DNA from: Ricordea florida
Lineage: Eukaryota > Cnidaria > Anthozoa > Corallimorpharia > Ricordeidae
NCBI GenBank assembly: GCA_949710005.1
Contig: OX453275.1
Span: 13,581,651 to 13,645,650 of the forward strand
Direction of reading: 5' to 3'
Length of the DNA: 64,000 nucleotides
The position numbers were made by a program, and so were the translations under genes. Under the pieces are notes generated by a model that saw only the letters and a program-made list of their open reading frames with translations, was not told the origin of the DNA and did not search any database. This document shows positions 33,661 through 47,576 of the stretch, in pieces (the stretch's first letter is position 1; each line of letters opens with the position of its first letter).

Positions 33661-35909
33661 GGTGGCTTTTATTCACTACTACATGCGCAGAGCTTAAAAT
33701 TGGCAGTCGCACGGTCGCCAAAAGTTAAGGTTTGATCACCCGATGTGCGACTATGCTACAGAATTTCGAAAAGTTGCAATGTAAATTATGTGAAGTACAA
33801 AGTTAAAAATAAAACTCAATGTGTAGTTTAATTGTACTACCTTCCTCTTCGTTTCTTTGCCTGGACTCTAAGATCATCCATTTTAGTGAATTTTTAGTTC
33901 TAAACTGGAAATTTCAAGCTGCTTTAACAGTGATTTCACGAGCGATCAACATTCACAACATATAGACCCCATTTTTATTTTGTGATTGCCACGTGACTCT
34001 TTCAAAAAAAAAAGTCGAGGGCCACTTCATTTTGGAATGGACCACTAAGAATTCAAGGAAACTGGCGTGACTGACCACCAAGCAGTGGAGTTAATTGTTA
34101 GCTCTATATGTGCAGTGTAAATATGATGTAAAGTTCAGTATCGCTCAGAGTGAAGCAAACTTAAGGTTACTTCAAACCTTCACGGGTGTCCTCCAGAACA
34201 AAATTTGTATGCGTGCTGTTTTCAAGGAAGCCCACACAAATCATAGTGTATCAACAGAAAGGTTATTAAAGATTAATGTAGAATTCAATAAAATTATGTT
34301 TTGTCTTGGCTTTTGCTTTCCAAAGAGGGAAGAAGCCGTCAACTCCAAAATGACTGACTCATGTTCCAGCAAATTAATCAGGTATCAAATGTGTTCATTC
34401 AAACAAAATAACTGTGTATTGTTAATCACAAAGCATCAGTCTCCAACAGGGTGTCAGCGTTTTCTTTTATTTCTATTGGTTATCTTTTTATAGATCTGTC
34501 AAGTTTGACTATCGAAGAATTTGCGTAACCTGTTGCATAAGAGGCTGCCATGAGAAAAGTATTAAATAAAGGAATTTGTCGACTGTGAATGTTCTGACCA
34601 AATTTCATGGAAAAGAGTAAAATCTACAAACCCTATTAAAAATTCATTTAAAGAGAAGGGATTCTCTCGAAAAACGAGTGCGAGTTTTGCCTTAAGATTT
34701 ATAAACATATTGCACCTTCACAGAGGAATGTGTCAGCTTGAGAAGCTGCCAGCCAATGAAATGACATAACTCCTAGTATTCACAGTATGCAAACTTAAGC
34801 TTCGCGGGAAAGCGGTAGTGTTGCGGTCACATTCCAGGCGCACACGTGTTAGCTGTGGTCAGCTATGGGAAAAACGAAGGGAAAGTGACTGGCTTCCCCA
34901 AAACAAAAACAAACAGAGGAACAAGTGCCGCAGCATTGTTTCAACGAGACACTCATTATGAACACGAGATCTCATGGTTAAGTTTTGAGTCCAGTAAATT
35001 GTAAAGTATTTGATAAGAGTTTTAGTATGGGGGATATAGTATAGCCATTTTGTTAGGAAAGAACGAACATTCGCAACTGTAATATCTAACATTTGCGAAC
35101 AGCGGGATTCATGTAGGCCTGTCACAACTTTTTAAAATCTGCTTCGCTTTCTGAGGGATGATTGAACCGCAAGCCCTTGTCACTTTCGGCATGATTTTGC
35201 TTTCTATCTGGATGAAATTCTTCTTTTGGCTTTGCTTTGCTTTTTATCCAAGGACTTTTCTTTGTTCTGGAGCGTTTCATGATGACGAAATGATTTGGTT
35301 TCGAAATCGTGACTACAGTTAAGCGTGAACAAAGAATGCTAATGAGTTCAAATGAGATCTCCGGGATCAAGTCATTTGTCGCAAAACGGTTGCTGGGGAG
35401 TCAATAACTAGAGAGGATTATGGCGGTTTATGAACTCTTATCAAAAAATCTCTTTTTCCCAATAACTTGCACACGTTTTAATAATTTTAGCTACATTTTT
35501 TCGGGAAGTGATACCTTAAATAACAAACTTCAATTTTCTTGACAAAAAAATCGACCAAAGTAGCCCCTTGCAGGTTTGGAGTAACCTTAAACGCATGTTT
35601 AACGTGCACTCTTAAACAAATTTAGTAAAGCGTGTGCATGCATTTGTTTTAAGTACTCACATTAAAGATTTGCATTATAGGAAGGCTCGTTAGTATTAAT
35701 GAGCAAAATCCACCGTTTTCTTGGAATTTTCACATGGTTTAGGGCTTTTTAGTTTTCACAATAGCTTATTCAGCATGAATAACTTGACTTATACAAGCAA
35801 GCGGCTGTCTCCAACAAAACTGATGTGTTATTATTGCACTGAGAGCGATTTTTGGTAATTCTTGAAATTAAAATAATAATAGAGTCAGGGGTTGGCTTAT
35901 GTTGTTGTG
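33661..35909. other. Mostly unassigned; one weak minus-strand exon candidate
   Basis: The only item of note is a 52-codon frame at 35280-35122 (minus) starting MKRSRTKKSPWIKSKAKPKE. It is highly basic then acidic, like the N-terminus of a nuclear protein, with GTGACA near its end as a poor donor. The rest shows nothing recognisable. Confidence 0.25.
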
Positions 35910-36939
35910 TACAGTAACTTTAACAGAAGTAACCTAACAGTGAACGTGTTCTACAAACGCTAATGGAACACGATTGGAATGCAAATGAAGTGTGAATGGA
36001 ACAAGGATGTTTAACGTTCCAATTTTGGGGAATGCATTCTGTCAGAACGTGTTCCCAAACATTTTTGTGCTGAATAAAGTTTACTACTCTTTGTGTATAT
36101 TAATCGCTTACACGTATAAGTTTATAATTGTATCTTGAATTTTTTGTTAGCATGATGGAATGAACTGTTAAGTGAGTTAAATACCATTCTTATGATATTG
36201 TCAGATTTGAAGGCCCTTATTAATAACACGTTCAATAGTCTTTGGAATGTTTTCTATGAAGAAACCAGTGTACATGATGCATCTTTTTCATGAATGACTC
36301 CTCATTTTATCCTTTCTGCATTCAAGAATCTTGTCCTTAAAAAGACATTGCTCTCAACTGCAAAACATGAAGAAGTCATAATGGCGGACAGACTCCAGTC
36401 ATAGCTCTTACTCGGGTGGCATCAATGTAAAACTCAGTATCTGATTTCAACAAGTCTTGACAAAATCAAAACAATAATAAAATGAACTTACATATACTTT
36501 ACCGTTAATGGATATTTCGGTTGGTGGCAGATGCGATATCACTCCCACAATTTTGCGAAAGCAGCGGTGAGGGAATCATTCTACCAAACATTGGTCAAAC
36601 AACTTTTACCAAACATTTGTCATGAAGATAATGCCATGAAAATCATCACTCTCTCATAGTACTTTCAGGTAATGCTCAAATTGCTTGGGTTTGTTTGTCT
36701 CTTTAACAAGTTGATAATATTTAGTTCAAGTCCATCTCCACCCAATTTTCCTTCGTACTTGCCTCAGCCTCAGCCTCAGCCTTTGTTTGAATTGTTTCAA
36801 AAATAGGTTTACCGCTGAGCAAGATGCTATTATAGATCAGTAGCACAGTACATATGTACAATAGTGTAACATGCAACAAAAATACGAAATATTTTAAAAT
36901 GAATAAAAACCTTCTTAGACTCTTCATTTAGAGAATATA

Positions 36940-36975
<36 letters not shown>

Positions 36976-37765
36976 ACAATCGACCTCAAATCACATCCGA
37001 TCGCACAATTCACGAAAAGTCGCATAATTAAAAAAATAATGCACAATGTTCATAAAATAAAGCATGAATCAACAAGTTTCTTTGGAATTCCTGCAAAAAT
37101 ACGCCATTTTCAAGATGATTTACCTTGGAAAAAGGCTAACAAGACTCTTTCACCTTCGATTTCGTATTCATATGAAGTTAAGGCGTTATTTTGAATGTCA
37201 AGGACCTGATACGAGTCTCATTCTTAAAGAGTCGCCTATTGGTGTAACACAAACACACCCCTTGTTCAGATTAGCCAATCTGAATGGCTGTAATTTCCGG
37301 CCGTTTACCCGCACGGCGGACTACCCCCACGGGTCATTTTTGCCAAAAGGAAAGAGGGAATCGTCAGAATTTGCACTTGCGGATAACCCGCACACAAAAA
37401 CAAAAGAAAGTTATGCAAAACAGTTACAGAAAACACAAAATTTGAAGTGATGGAGCGCTTTGAAAATTGCTCTGAGCCTTTCAGGCATTTTTTAATGGAA
37501 CTCGTATTTCTCGTAATTGAGTCGTGGAAACACTTATCGTATCGTATTAGAATCGAAGAAAACTTTATTCCTTGTTTTTTGCTTAACAAAATACTTTTCA
37601 GCATACTATTAGTAAGTTTTCAGAACCACTGAAAACTATTGAGAATTGAACAAACTTGTAGAATTCGGTTCGCAATTTCCTCAAGAAACAATATCTCGGG
37701 ATCTTCCGGGTCTTAGAAATTGCTTGAAACGGGATGCATCAAGTATTTTGGTATTATTTTTATCC

Positions 37766-37801
37766 TCGCAGGAGCCCATTACCCCGATCCTGGGCTCCTG
37801 A
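37766..37801. repeat. Short hairpin CAGGAGCCC..GGGCTCCTG
   Basis: A 9-bp perfect stem with a loop of about 14 nt, inside the 1.47-kb element. Confidence 0.6.
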
Positions 37802-38094
37802 TCCTTATCAGTGTTTTGTTTACATGCGTGCCGACAATTATATTTTTATCGCCTTGAACTAATTATGCGGCGCTATGAATTGAACAGATCACTAAAACAT
37901 TTATTTATCTCAGGTTCTACTTAGTCTAAAAAATCACTTGAAACGGGAATATACTCCACAACGTAAGGCAGTGCTAGCTAGGAATATTTCGCTGATGCGT
38001 TGAGTATTCTTACATTATTTTGTTATCACAGACAATGTTAGGTTTGCACTGCACGTGTGTCGACAGATGTCAGCATCGTGTTTCAGTTTAGCTC

Positions 38095-38160
38095 CACCTC
38101 GTTCCCAGGGTTCTCTCCTACTCGGGGGCTGAGTGGGAGAGGACCATGGGAACAAGGTTG
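38095..38160. repeat. 66-bp imperfect hairpin CTCGTTCCCAGGG
   Basis: ACCTCGTTCCCAGGGTTCTC and, on the other strand, ACCTTGTTCCCATGGTCCTC form arms of about 26 bp with about 22 matches. Possibly a micro-MITE. Confidence 0.65.
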
Positions 38161-40034
38161 AGTTTAGCTTTGTGTTTTACACAATAAAATTGTTTCATAT
38201 AAAGCAGAAACGCATTCAAAATGTCTTAAGAGCAGCAAAAAAGTGTTTTTCTTATCCTGAAACCTGATAAAACAAGCTTAAAATTGCTCAGAAAAAATCG
38301 CACAATCGTCATTATTTATCGCGTAATTGGCCTCTGTAATCGCATAATCTGCCCTGCAAATTTCGCATAATTTGCATTTTTTATCGCACCCTATCAGAAG
38401 GCCTGAATAAAGGACAGTTCTATTACTTGTTCCAAGGTTTATTTTGGGACATTTCGGTTAATTTCCAGAAATTTCTATATTACCCATGATGCATTGCATC
38501 CCACATATGCTAGTGCTCTTTTGTAATGTTTCTTCTTTGAGGCCTTTTTCTTTTCTTCTTTTTTCTCTCTCCATTTTCTCGTTGATTCTGCATCATTTTC
38601 ACGCTCCATTGTGACGGGTGCCGGTTGTAGAGTCGCAAAACTTGTGCGCTCATGTTGACCTTTCATCCACAATCTCACCTGTTTTACTTAACGTAGCTCA
38701 CGTGTACCAGGCTTGTTGCCAACAAAAAGCTTGTAAAATCTTCTGGGGTGGTTAACAAGTTGTTGTTTTTCCTTCAATTGCATGTAGGTGAGTGAAATGG
38801 CGGTCGAATTGGTCAAACCATTTCGAAGTGACGCATGGCTGTTTGCGTTTTATTTCCTCAATGTAACCTGAAAGCCTAAACAAAATGTTTCAAAACGTTT
38901 GGGATTTAGAAAAATGCTTCTAGCTCACTCTTTTTTTTATTTTCTCCTGAAAATGGGCAGTTGGCTTTGTCATGAGGTGAGAGTTACATCGTAGGAAATT
39001 GACTTGTTTGGTTTAACGCTGGCGGTAATGCTGATGGCTTACATTTGGTATATGCACCTTTATTTATGGGAAGACGTGGTATGTTTCATAGTGTTTGGGA
39101 AGCAAACATTTGCTTCATTCTCAGGATCGAAATAGGCGGGGTCGCCAAAATTTTTAGGACTGAGTCTTTAGATGGTGAGAATTCCATTGTAACAAGCTTT
39201 TTACTATCACGGCATTCTATCCCACGGAGACAAGGACCTTTTAACTGATTTCAGGGACTGAAACATGAAGTGTGATGCTTGTACACTTGAACATAAAGTG
39301 CTATTTTCCTCTCAGTTGGTCTGTCTTTCAAGTTTGTAGATATACATCTGAAATCTTTGATTTGTTTTGATGTTTTAGGTAATTTTTCCTGTTGATATCT
39401 GCTGCGAGAAACATGTGGAATTTTAAGATAATGATAATTCTATGCACAGAAATGTTATGCATGACGCCCAAAATTATGCATGTTTTTTAAAAAAATTAAT
39501 TTTGTAAAAAAATTAAAATCCAATAAAAATCCATGATATTTGGGAAAGGTGTAAAGTAATGCCTTTATTATTTGTGCCATGTCTCAGCTTTGTAGCTGTA
39601 AAAGTATGAGAGTTATTTGGTTCATATTGTCCATATTTGTGTTTGTGCATGTGAAGTGTGCTACTGATCACAATATGTAGCTTCCTCGAAAAGTTTTAGA
39701 ACAATTTATTTTTCTCATTTAGTGCAAGTTTACTATTCGTTACCTCACTTTAAATGGCAATTTTCTCATGTTGATTACACAAGCGACCTTCAGATAGTAC
39801 AATTTTGATACAGAAGGAGCGTACATGTAATTGTCGGATAAAGGACGCAACAATACGTTTCAATTTTCTGTACAGATGTATAATCTAAGAACGTGTTCTC
39901 AAACGTTGTAGTGAATGCGTTCCATATTTAAGGGAATGTGAAGGGAATGGAATGTGAATGGAACGCAAATGGAATGCCAAAATAACGCGTTCTGTAGTGC
40001 GTTCCCTGTTAGGCTACTTCTGTCCAGTACTGTA

Positions 40035-43000
40035 TAACTACTATTTTTGAAGTTTTAAATTGGCAGTGTCTTGTGGGTTGTAAATGAGGAAAAGACTTTC
40101 AGAGCAGTAGGAGCATGCTAACATCAAACTCTATATAGCATTTTAACTGGGAAACTGTAGTCAGCCAATTGTACATAACTTTTGTGAATTCTAAACCCTT
40201 TGAAGCATCAGGGAAACTTTTTTGTTTCAATGCAAGGGTGAACAAAGAGTTTTTGCTAAAGAGAAATACACTATTAGAAATATTCTTAGCAAGCTTTTTG
40301 AAATCAAATTAACGTTTGGTTCATTATCTTTTCAAATTACTGTAAGATTTAGTGGTCACATTTTCACTTATACCCAACAAATATTCAGTAATTTGTTCAT
40401 GAGATAATTCGTGTAATTGGTCCATCAAATCAAAATGGTTTTTGGTAGTCAGATGAACAGGGTTACACTGTTGCTCCTTTGGTTGGGGCTAAAATATGAA
40501 TCATTTTGTTTATCCCAGAAATGCTCAGGCATACTGTAATGCCATAACTCCAAGCTGGGTGAACCAGAAGGAATATACCAAATTTGCCTAGTTTTTCATA
40601 TAGGCTGAATATATTAATCATAAGATGTTTGTAACAGGGAAATTTGCATAGGCATTTACAAGCCAACAGTAAAAAGCCTGTCATGTTGGTGTGCAGAATG
40701 AACCCTAGCAAATGTGGTTGGACGTCTTAGTAGCAACAGGCTAGTTGCTATAAACATCCTCACATGATAGCAGCATATTATAGGATTCAAGTGAAGCCAA
40801 TTTCTTGAGTTGCTTGAGGTTGTAGGGTGCAGTAGTTTCCCGCATCCAAGATCAAAGGTATCCTGTGCTGCACTCCCCACCAAAAAGTGCGGTTTTCCTG
40901 CTATTTTCATAATATGTACGAAATCCAACTTCACCAAATGTCAGAAGTCTGAGTGTGGTCAGTTATCAGATTCTTAGAAGCACACCATTATGGGTCAGAA
41001 TGATTGATAATAAAGATAAAGATTTGTCTTTGAAATAAAATGTTGATGCTAAGATTGTATCAAGAACTCTTGTTCTGTAAGCCTTTAATTGAAAGCCTGG
41101 AAACTTAAAACTTAGGGCTTTTTTACAAGCAGAAGGTACAAATCCTATTGACTATTAGTTGTTTTTCTGCTTGGCCTAATCAATGCCCCTCCCTGCTACT
41201 AAAAATTGTATCACATTTATGATGGTAAAGACTATTATAATTCTACCACCACTGAACTCTGTTTTTTCAAAGTTACAGGTACACCTCAACTTAGAAACAA
41301 AACAATCCATAATATTCACTATAATATTATAAATCCAATAGCCTTCTTGGAGTCCATTGGAAAGTTTGTTGAGATTATTCAAGTCTCTCCGTTTGCACAC
41401 TGTAAATATACAAATAATATTTGTTTCCTAACTTTTAACCTTGACTGAAATACAAGTTCTCCAATAGTGCATGTTCTCACTCTTAACACCAAAACAACAA
41501 TCTTTCAACACATGTAAAAGCTGTTGAACTGGATAATTTGCACACTCAGTTTACCTCCCTGCAGTTTCTAGTTTAAGAAATTGCATGCCTGTAACTTTCT
41601 AATCAAAGAGAAATTCATTTTGTTATTAACAGTCATCTGCAAAGTACTTAAGTTTATAACTGCAAAGAAAAATAGATCGATACTGTACCAAATTGGTAAA
41701 ATTGGTAGGATGTCTGTGCAGGTAAAAGCACAATATTACATGACAGTGTATGTTACACAGTGTAATAATTATTTAGAATAATTATTTTAAAAAAAGTGTG
41801 AAGGGCATAGTGCAACCTGTGTTAAACATTTTATTTTTGTTTTCGGCTTTAAGAGCAACTATTACAGATGAGTGAAATCACACTGTTATTACAGAGCTGG
41901 AAACAGACAATTAGCATACATCTTTCTTTTAGGTCATGATTTAAACTAAATATTTTAACTTTACTACATTTACACTGATTAAGTTAAGAAATTCAGTTAC
42001 ATCCTGTCTCTGAGAAACAACCTTATATACCTGAAAATTATTCCAATATATTAAACAAAACTTACATCTTTGAGTAACTCTGGATATTGTACACATGCCA
42101 TAGTGATTGGAGGGTCAGTCTTACTGTCTTTGATCACTATGTTAATTTCATATAAACTTCTACCTTTAAGGTGTCTTGGAAGGATATGCCACTGACAAGG
42201 ATGGTCTGTCCAGGTAGGAAAGAAATTGTATTAGGCTACAGGTTTGATTCACACTGCTTCATAATCTTTGAAGACGCCATCTTATGTGATGATGTGGTTG
42301 TACAAATTGAAATTTGTTACAAGCTAAAATTTTGCGTGGGCTCTGCCATATAATAAGGAACCTGTACCCTGTTTTTTTTTTTTGTTTTGTTTTGGTATTC
42401 CCCCTTGGAGAAAAAAGGTTTCCAAAAAGCAACAATTTTCCCTGCACTGGCCGGCCACGTGCTAATTAGATTAGCCTGTTTGGGTGTGGAGGTCAAAATC
42501 TTGGGCTTTTTGCATATCTAATTTCTCAGAAATGAAATGCTAAAAACGAAAAATAAATACAAGGCACTGCTGTCCTATTTAATTAGGAACTCTGTGCAAA
42601 AATTAGCATTTTCATTTTTTCCATCCAAATGATCACATGCAATAGCTTTGCTTTGGAGTTTTCATGGTTTTTCACACATACTATGTGCGTGTAATGCTGC
42701 AATGCCCATTGCCATTACTGCAGCTTGTTTTTTTGTTTTGTCTATACTGAATTATGGTCATAGATTCATTTTAGTTGTACTACTTTATGTATCCACATTG
42801 TTTATTTAATTAATAAAATTAAGTTATACACATTGCAGTCTAGCAGACTGAATTGCGTGTGAAAAATTTACAATGGGTACTAGTTATAAAATGACTAGAT
42901 ATTATGCGTAAATTCTAAAAAAAAAATTAAAACTCTAAAAGAAAGCCATGAAAATTATTTAAACAATTTTTAAACAACAGATTTTGCTTGGTTTGCCAGT

Positions 43001-43943
43001 TACTTTGTATTACTCTACGTACTAGTGCGTATCATGATCCTGAGTATCTTGCTGAAGCACATGACCCCTCATTGTCATTCCTGGCGGGATCTGAAGACAG
43101 AATGAGACATTCAATCTGATTTCTTTACATTTTCTGTATTGAAGTGTTCATCCTAACTATTACTGGATCATTTTTGCATTGTGTGGAATGTGGCATTTTA
43201 AATTGAGTTATGTTGATGTTTATTCTATATTTATATTTTATTCGATATTTAGCATTTCATGCGGCTGTTATTATTTTGCTGATTGGGTTTGCCATCCTAA
43301 TGTTACGGCGATACAAATGTCTCGCTCTAATCTCGTTATATTGTCTTTTGTTTTCCAATCCTTTGCCAGTGGATTTATTGTCAGGAGTTATTTTATCGTT
43401 TATTGACATGATTTTTTCTGGCTTGAAAATGCCTGATTATCGCTAAGTCTGGCGATCCAAATGTCATGGCGATACACGTCTCGCTCAATTCTCGCTTGTT
43501 TTGTCTCGCTCATGTCAGCTAAATTATCGCCATGACTTGTCACGTTCGAGTCTCGCTGGTTAGCATCTTTTTTTATGGCCTGAATCTGGCCCGTGTCTCG
43601 CCGAGGATTTTCGTACGGGTTGCTATGGATTGAAGTGCCACTTGTCAGTATTTTAGTTGAGGTTTCTCTATAATACCCGGTTATTCTCCATTTAAGAAAT
43701 AGAAAACATGTACCGTGTTTCTATCAAGTTTTAGTATAAATGTATTAGCGTTCTATCGCAAATGCTGTGCTCTGATTGGCTACGCTACCCACTATCTATT
43801 CTGTTATAGTGAGTAGCGTAATGGCAGTCGCTTCTTCACGTTTTCGAAGTGCCCATGAGGAAGATTTAGACAGTTTATTGGTCCAGGCTGTTCCAGAAAA
43901 GACAAAGTTTTGAACGACTAGTGGATTTATACTAAAACAAGTA
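40035..43943. other. Unassigned AT-rich region
   Basis: No domain-bearing frame, RNA gene or transposon terminus recognised in this 3.9-kb stretch. A run of T and TTTTG steps lies at 42371-42392. GGCGATACAAATGTCTCGCT-like words recur at 43310-43520 in a loose repeat. Confidence 0.35.
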
Positions 43944-44013
43944 GATTATTCGCTCTCGATTTCTATCGCCCTCGTCAACTATCACGTGATAGAAATCTCG
44001 AGCTAATAATCTA
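43944..44013. repeat. Palindrome around CGATTTCTATC/GATAGAAATC
   Basis: AGATTATTCGCTCTCGATTT pairs with AATCTCGAGCTAATAATCT across about 20 bp (about 21 of 25 positions). The flanks carry TTTCTATCAAGTTTTAGTAT (43720) and AATAGAAACAGG (44022), suggesting a larger inverted-repeat element over about 43690-44035. Confidence 0.6.
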
Positions 44014-44734
44014 ATTGTTTAATAGAAACAGGAGTGGAAGGTTGGGAGAACACAAACCACTTTTTTTTCTATGCCTCAAAATGCAAAAAGGCTGTATCAA
44101 CAGAAGTTGAAAACAAAGGAAATAGAACGTGACACGCAGAATAGTCCCAATAATAAGATTGTAATAAGATTGCAGTTGCAGCCTTTTGTTTTTGAGTGGG
44201 CTACCTGTGTTATGCCAACCAATTATTCTGACTTGCGTGTGAAACCTGTGCTTTAGGCAATCCTCGCATATGCAACTATTCGTTATCTCAAATGAACCCG
44301 AAGCCCATCCAATCTCCTTTTGTGACAACTCGTCAAAAATTGAAGGATTTCTACGAACAATGGGACTGAGAAATTGTTATGTAATGAACACTAAGTGAGG
44401 TCTCTATTTCTGATTGTAATAAACTTAGTGACATGGTAAGTATTTGTCCCTATTGACTACTTATTATTTCTGATGATATTAAATTGAACCAGGTATTAAT
44501 ACTTCCAGGAAGTGTTTTTTTACTTGTATGGTATAACTTGTAAGGACACATACCACTGTACTTGAATGCAAAATATGACTCCTTATTTTTTGCTGCTCAT
44601 TATTTATTTCAGCAATTCTGGTATAAAAGAAAAAAAAATTATATTCAATCAGCAAATAGTTGGTTGCATGAATATTACCATTCCATTTACTATAATATTA
44701 TTAGTAATTAACCCATTGAAAGTTATGGTACTGA

Positions 44735-44980
44735 GGCCAGTTTTTCGAAGGCCGATTAGCTGTAACCCAGGGTTAAATTTTAAGTTGGGTTTCTTCTTTC
44801 CTCTTTTCAAAAAGTGTTTTCACAGTAACTTTCTCTATTTTATTCAGAGCATACAATCATCAAATCGTATTCAAAGAAAATTACACTGAATGTGCTTCTT
44901 AAGTTCTCATATCTTTATTTAAATTTCGCACTAACCCTGGGTTACCTTAACCCTGGCTCTGGCTAAAAACAACCTGGCTC
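44735..44980 (-). mobile_element. MITE family B, copy 2
   Basis: Reverse-complement relative of 10303-10519 over its full length. Shared blocks include GGTTAGTGCGAAATTTAAAT and AAAATTTAACCCTG. Ends carry GGCCAGTTTTTCGAAGGCCG. Confidence 0.8.
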
Positions 44981-47576
44981 TAAACAGTATTTTCTCTGAA
45001 TTGAATTTGTTATCTGATTGTTCAACTATAGAATCATCAGGGTTGACAATACTGAAAAACACAAAATGGTCAAAATTTCAGGCCGGTACCTTTTGTAGTA
45101 AAGTTACTGTCAAATGAATTTAGGAGAAATCTCACCTTATTTGCACATCAGCCTCTGGATCCTGCTATAATGATAGAGATCATCACATTAAACCCAAAAA
45201 ATTACTTAATTCTTGTTTACACCCAAAAAATGATTATATGCTGAAGTCAGCAGGAACACACAATTCTTCAGTTGTCTCATGAACGCACTGGCTAGTTAAT
45301 CTTAGGGGTTGTAATTATAATAAAGGAGTTGTAGAACTTTTCTTGTTTTTTTTTTGTGGAGGGAAGCAGCTGCTACTTTGGTCTGTTTTTAGCTAGAAGT
45401 CTGTGTTTGTTAGTCATGGGAAAATATGTAGAAACTACAGACATGTCGTTAGATGATTTGAAACGCTTTAAAATAATTATTATATCCAAATATGTAACAG
45501 ATTTATTGGTACACGTGTACATTGTACAAAAAGTATAACATACAGTATTGACTGATTTCATCAGGTGCATGTTGCCATGGGCAATGAAGCCAAATTGCCT
45601 AGAGAATTTGGGTTAAACATAAATGCAATGCATTTTTCATAATGGTAGAAACTTGCTGGGAAGAGCGGTCTAATTAGTGATGCAGTCCTTATTGACTCGT
45701 TTGTCTGGTTCCACTGAATTTACAGTGTTATTCTTAGCCCGTGGCTCATTGATTAACCAACAGAACAACTTTTCATTGTCATATCAAAACCTTTCCAAAC
45801 AAGCAGATACTGCATGTGCTACAATTAATATAAAAATATGATTAGAATCATTCTAACAAACGATTTTCTAAATTAACTTACAAGGTTGTTTGTTGCTTTT
45901 CTGAGGCAAGATTACTACTCATATGGGTTAAACATTTTCATTTCTTTCACATTACCGAGGTATGGACAAATTTTATTAGAAATTAAGTGCTTTTGTCCCT
46001 TTGGAAATTTGTTCTGATGAATGATATGTTTTAAAAAAATTAAACATTAAAATTTAAAAAAACCCGTTATTAAACATTAAAATTAAACATTATAATAAAA
46101 AAAATAATGTTTAAACAGTATTGTGTATAAAGTGTGGGGCTTTTGAGGAGAGGGCAAGAAATCACAGTACATGTACGTGTTGGGGCCAAAGTTAATATAC
46201 AAGAATTATTAAATCCATTTGCATTACCTCTAGGGACTGTGGAATCATGTTTTGAACACTGAAAAAAAAATGCAGAGTGGATCACACTAAGTAAGGTGAG
46301 ATCTAATTGAGTTTGTTCCTGGTTTGCAAGAATCACCCATGTTAATTAAGCTAGCAGCAGTTTGAAATGTAGTGATGAATTCCTAATAGAATAATAACCT
46401 CAAAAGTACTGTCATAGTTAAAAGGTTGTATAACAATGTAGCACCATACACAGATCTACTGCATATAAATATAACCACTGTCCGTCCTTCAAGAAACTCA
46501 GGCAATGAGTGTTCATAACTTCTTAATTTAATGTTGTGGCATCTCGAATTAGAATATTTTATTTATGTCATTGCATTTGCTCGTCAATTTCTGATACATG
46601 AACAAGTCTTTGAAAGAAAGCAAATCTTAAAGTGCGTTGATTTGTGGAATTGACTAGAGTGAGAATTACTTTGGTTGACAGTTCTCCTGTGACAATTTTC
46701 CGTGAACTTGAGTTATTTGTAGAAAATCAGAGAACTACACAAGACATTGGGAAATACATATACTTGCAATGTATTAATAAGTACATGTGTATATATTCTT
46801 ACAATATGGAGGCCTGTAATGTTGTATACATGTACATGTATGAGTATTATGCCTGATATGACAGGGGTTTGAATATCCTAACAATGTATTTGGCCTTATT
46901 GTACGTAACAATTGTATTGGGAAGGATGCATCGTAAGAGGAGGAACCTCTCATCTGGCCTCGTGAAATTTTGTTGTTGAGGTGGTTATTTTCTACAGCGG
47001 ACGCAAACACCGCTTCAAAGAATCTATACTCGAAACCTCTGTTTTCCTGGCAACATTATTCTGGGCACCTTGTAATCGGTTTGGTTGGCTTTTTGGTTTG
47101 ACGTACAGAGAGCGAAACGTCGATTAAGTAATACATAAGGAAAAGCGTACTTACCATTCACATTGTTCCATTTTCAACTAACTCTGTTTTCAAAAGAACA
47201 AACTTCATTTAGTACCTGCATTATTGAGTAGTTAATAGGAGCAGGTTTAGTGCGTGTTTGTAGTAATCAGTCACTTAGAATTGGTAGAATTCGGTGCCAG
47301 CAAGGGTTGTTTGAGCGGCATTGCTTTCGATATCCCCTGGATGCGGTTTCAGGGCGCTTCCCAGTTCGAAATTCCGCTGCCTACGTAGATATGTCGGTAT
47401 AGTGAAATTTTTGTACTTACTAAAATGGTTCCTTACAGTTTTTCAACGTGCGAAATCCAACGCCTTTGACTTCCACTACTATACATGTGCGCGCTGAAGG
47501 CACGTGTCTTGTTATGCAACAGACGTCTGTGTACGAACACCAAGGATGCTGTTGGTGAATCAGGTGGCTGATCGCT
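44981..47576. other. Unassigned region
   Basis: No supported gene. AT-rich inverted words (AATTAAACATTAAAATTTAA) at 46030-46110. The minus-strand frame 46336-46070 has no domain. Confidence 0.35.

Larger units (their letters stand above)
36940..38405. mobile_element. 1.47-kb nested element with CAGGCCTTCTGATA ends
   Basis: CAGGCCTTCTGATATTACGC at 36940 is mirrored by TATCAGAAGGCCTG ending at 38405. Inside each end are repeated motifs based on CGCACAATCG and CGCATAAT (left 36960-37030, right 38290-38390), like transposase-binding arrays. No transposase. Target duplication is unclear. Confidence 0.8.
35912..40032. mobile_element. 4.1-kb TA-flanked inverted-repeat element
   Basis: Both ends begin CAGTA and are flanked by TA (35910-35911 and 40033-40034). 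After a few variable bases the ends share ACAGAAGTA(A/G)CCTAACAG and GAACG. They then carry mirrored subterminal GGAATG/GGAACG-rich stretches (about 35945-36070 and 39890-40000), such as GGAACGCAAATGGAATGCCA. No transposase frame is seen inside. About a third of the interior is a separate inverted-repeat element (36940-38405). Superfamily is uncertain; TA duplication suggests Tc1/mariner-type chemistry. Confidence 0.75.

Noticed and set aside
37064-37450. 128-codon plus-strand frame
   Set aside because: Lies inside the 1.47-kb non-autonomous element and has no transposase or other motif.
38475-38678. Lysine-rich minus-strand frame (MERENDAESTRKWREKKEEK)
   Set aside because: Low-complexity charged peptide inside a transposon interior, without exon borders; could be a remnant but not supportable.
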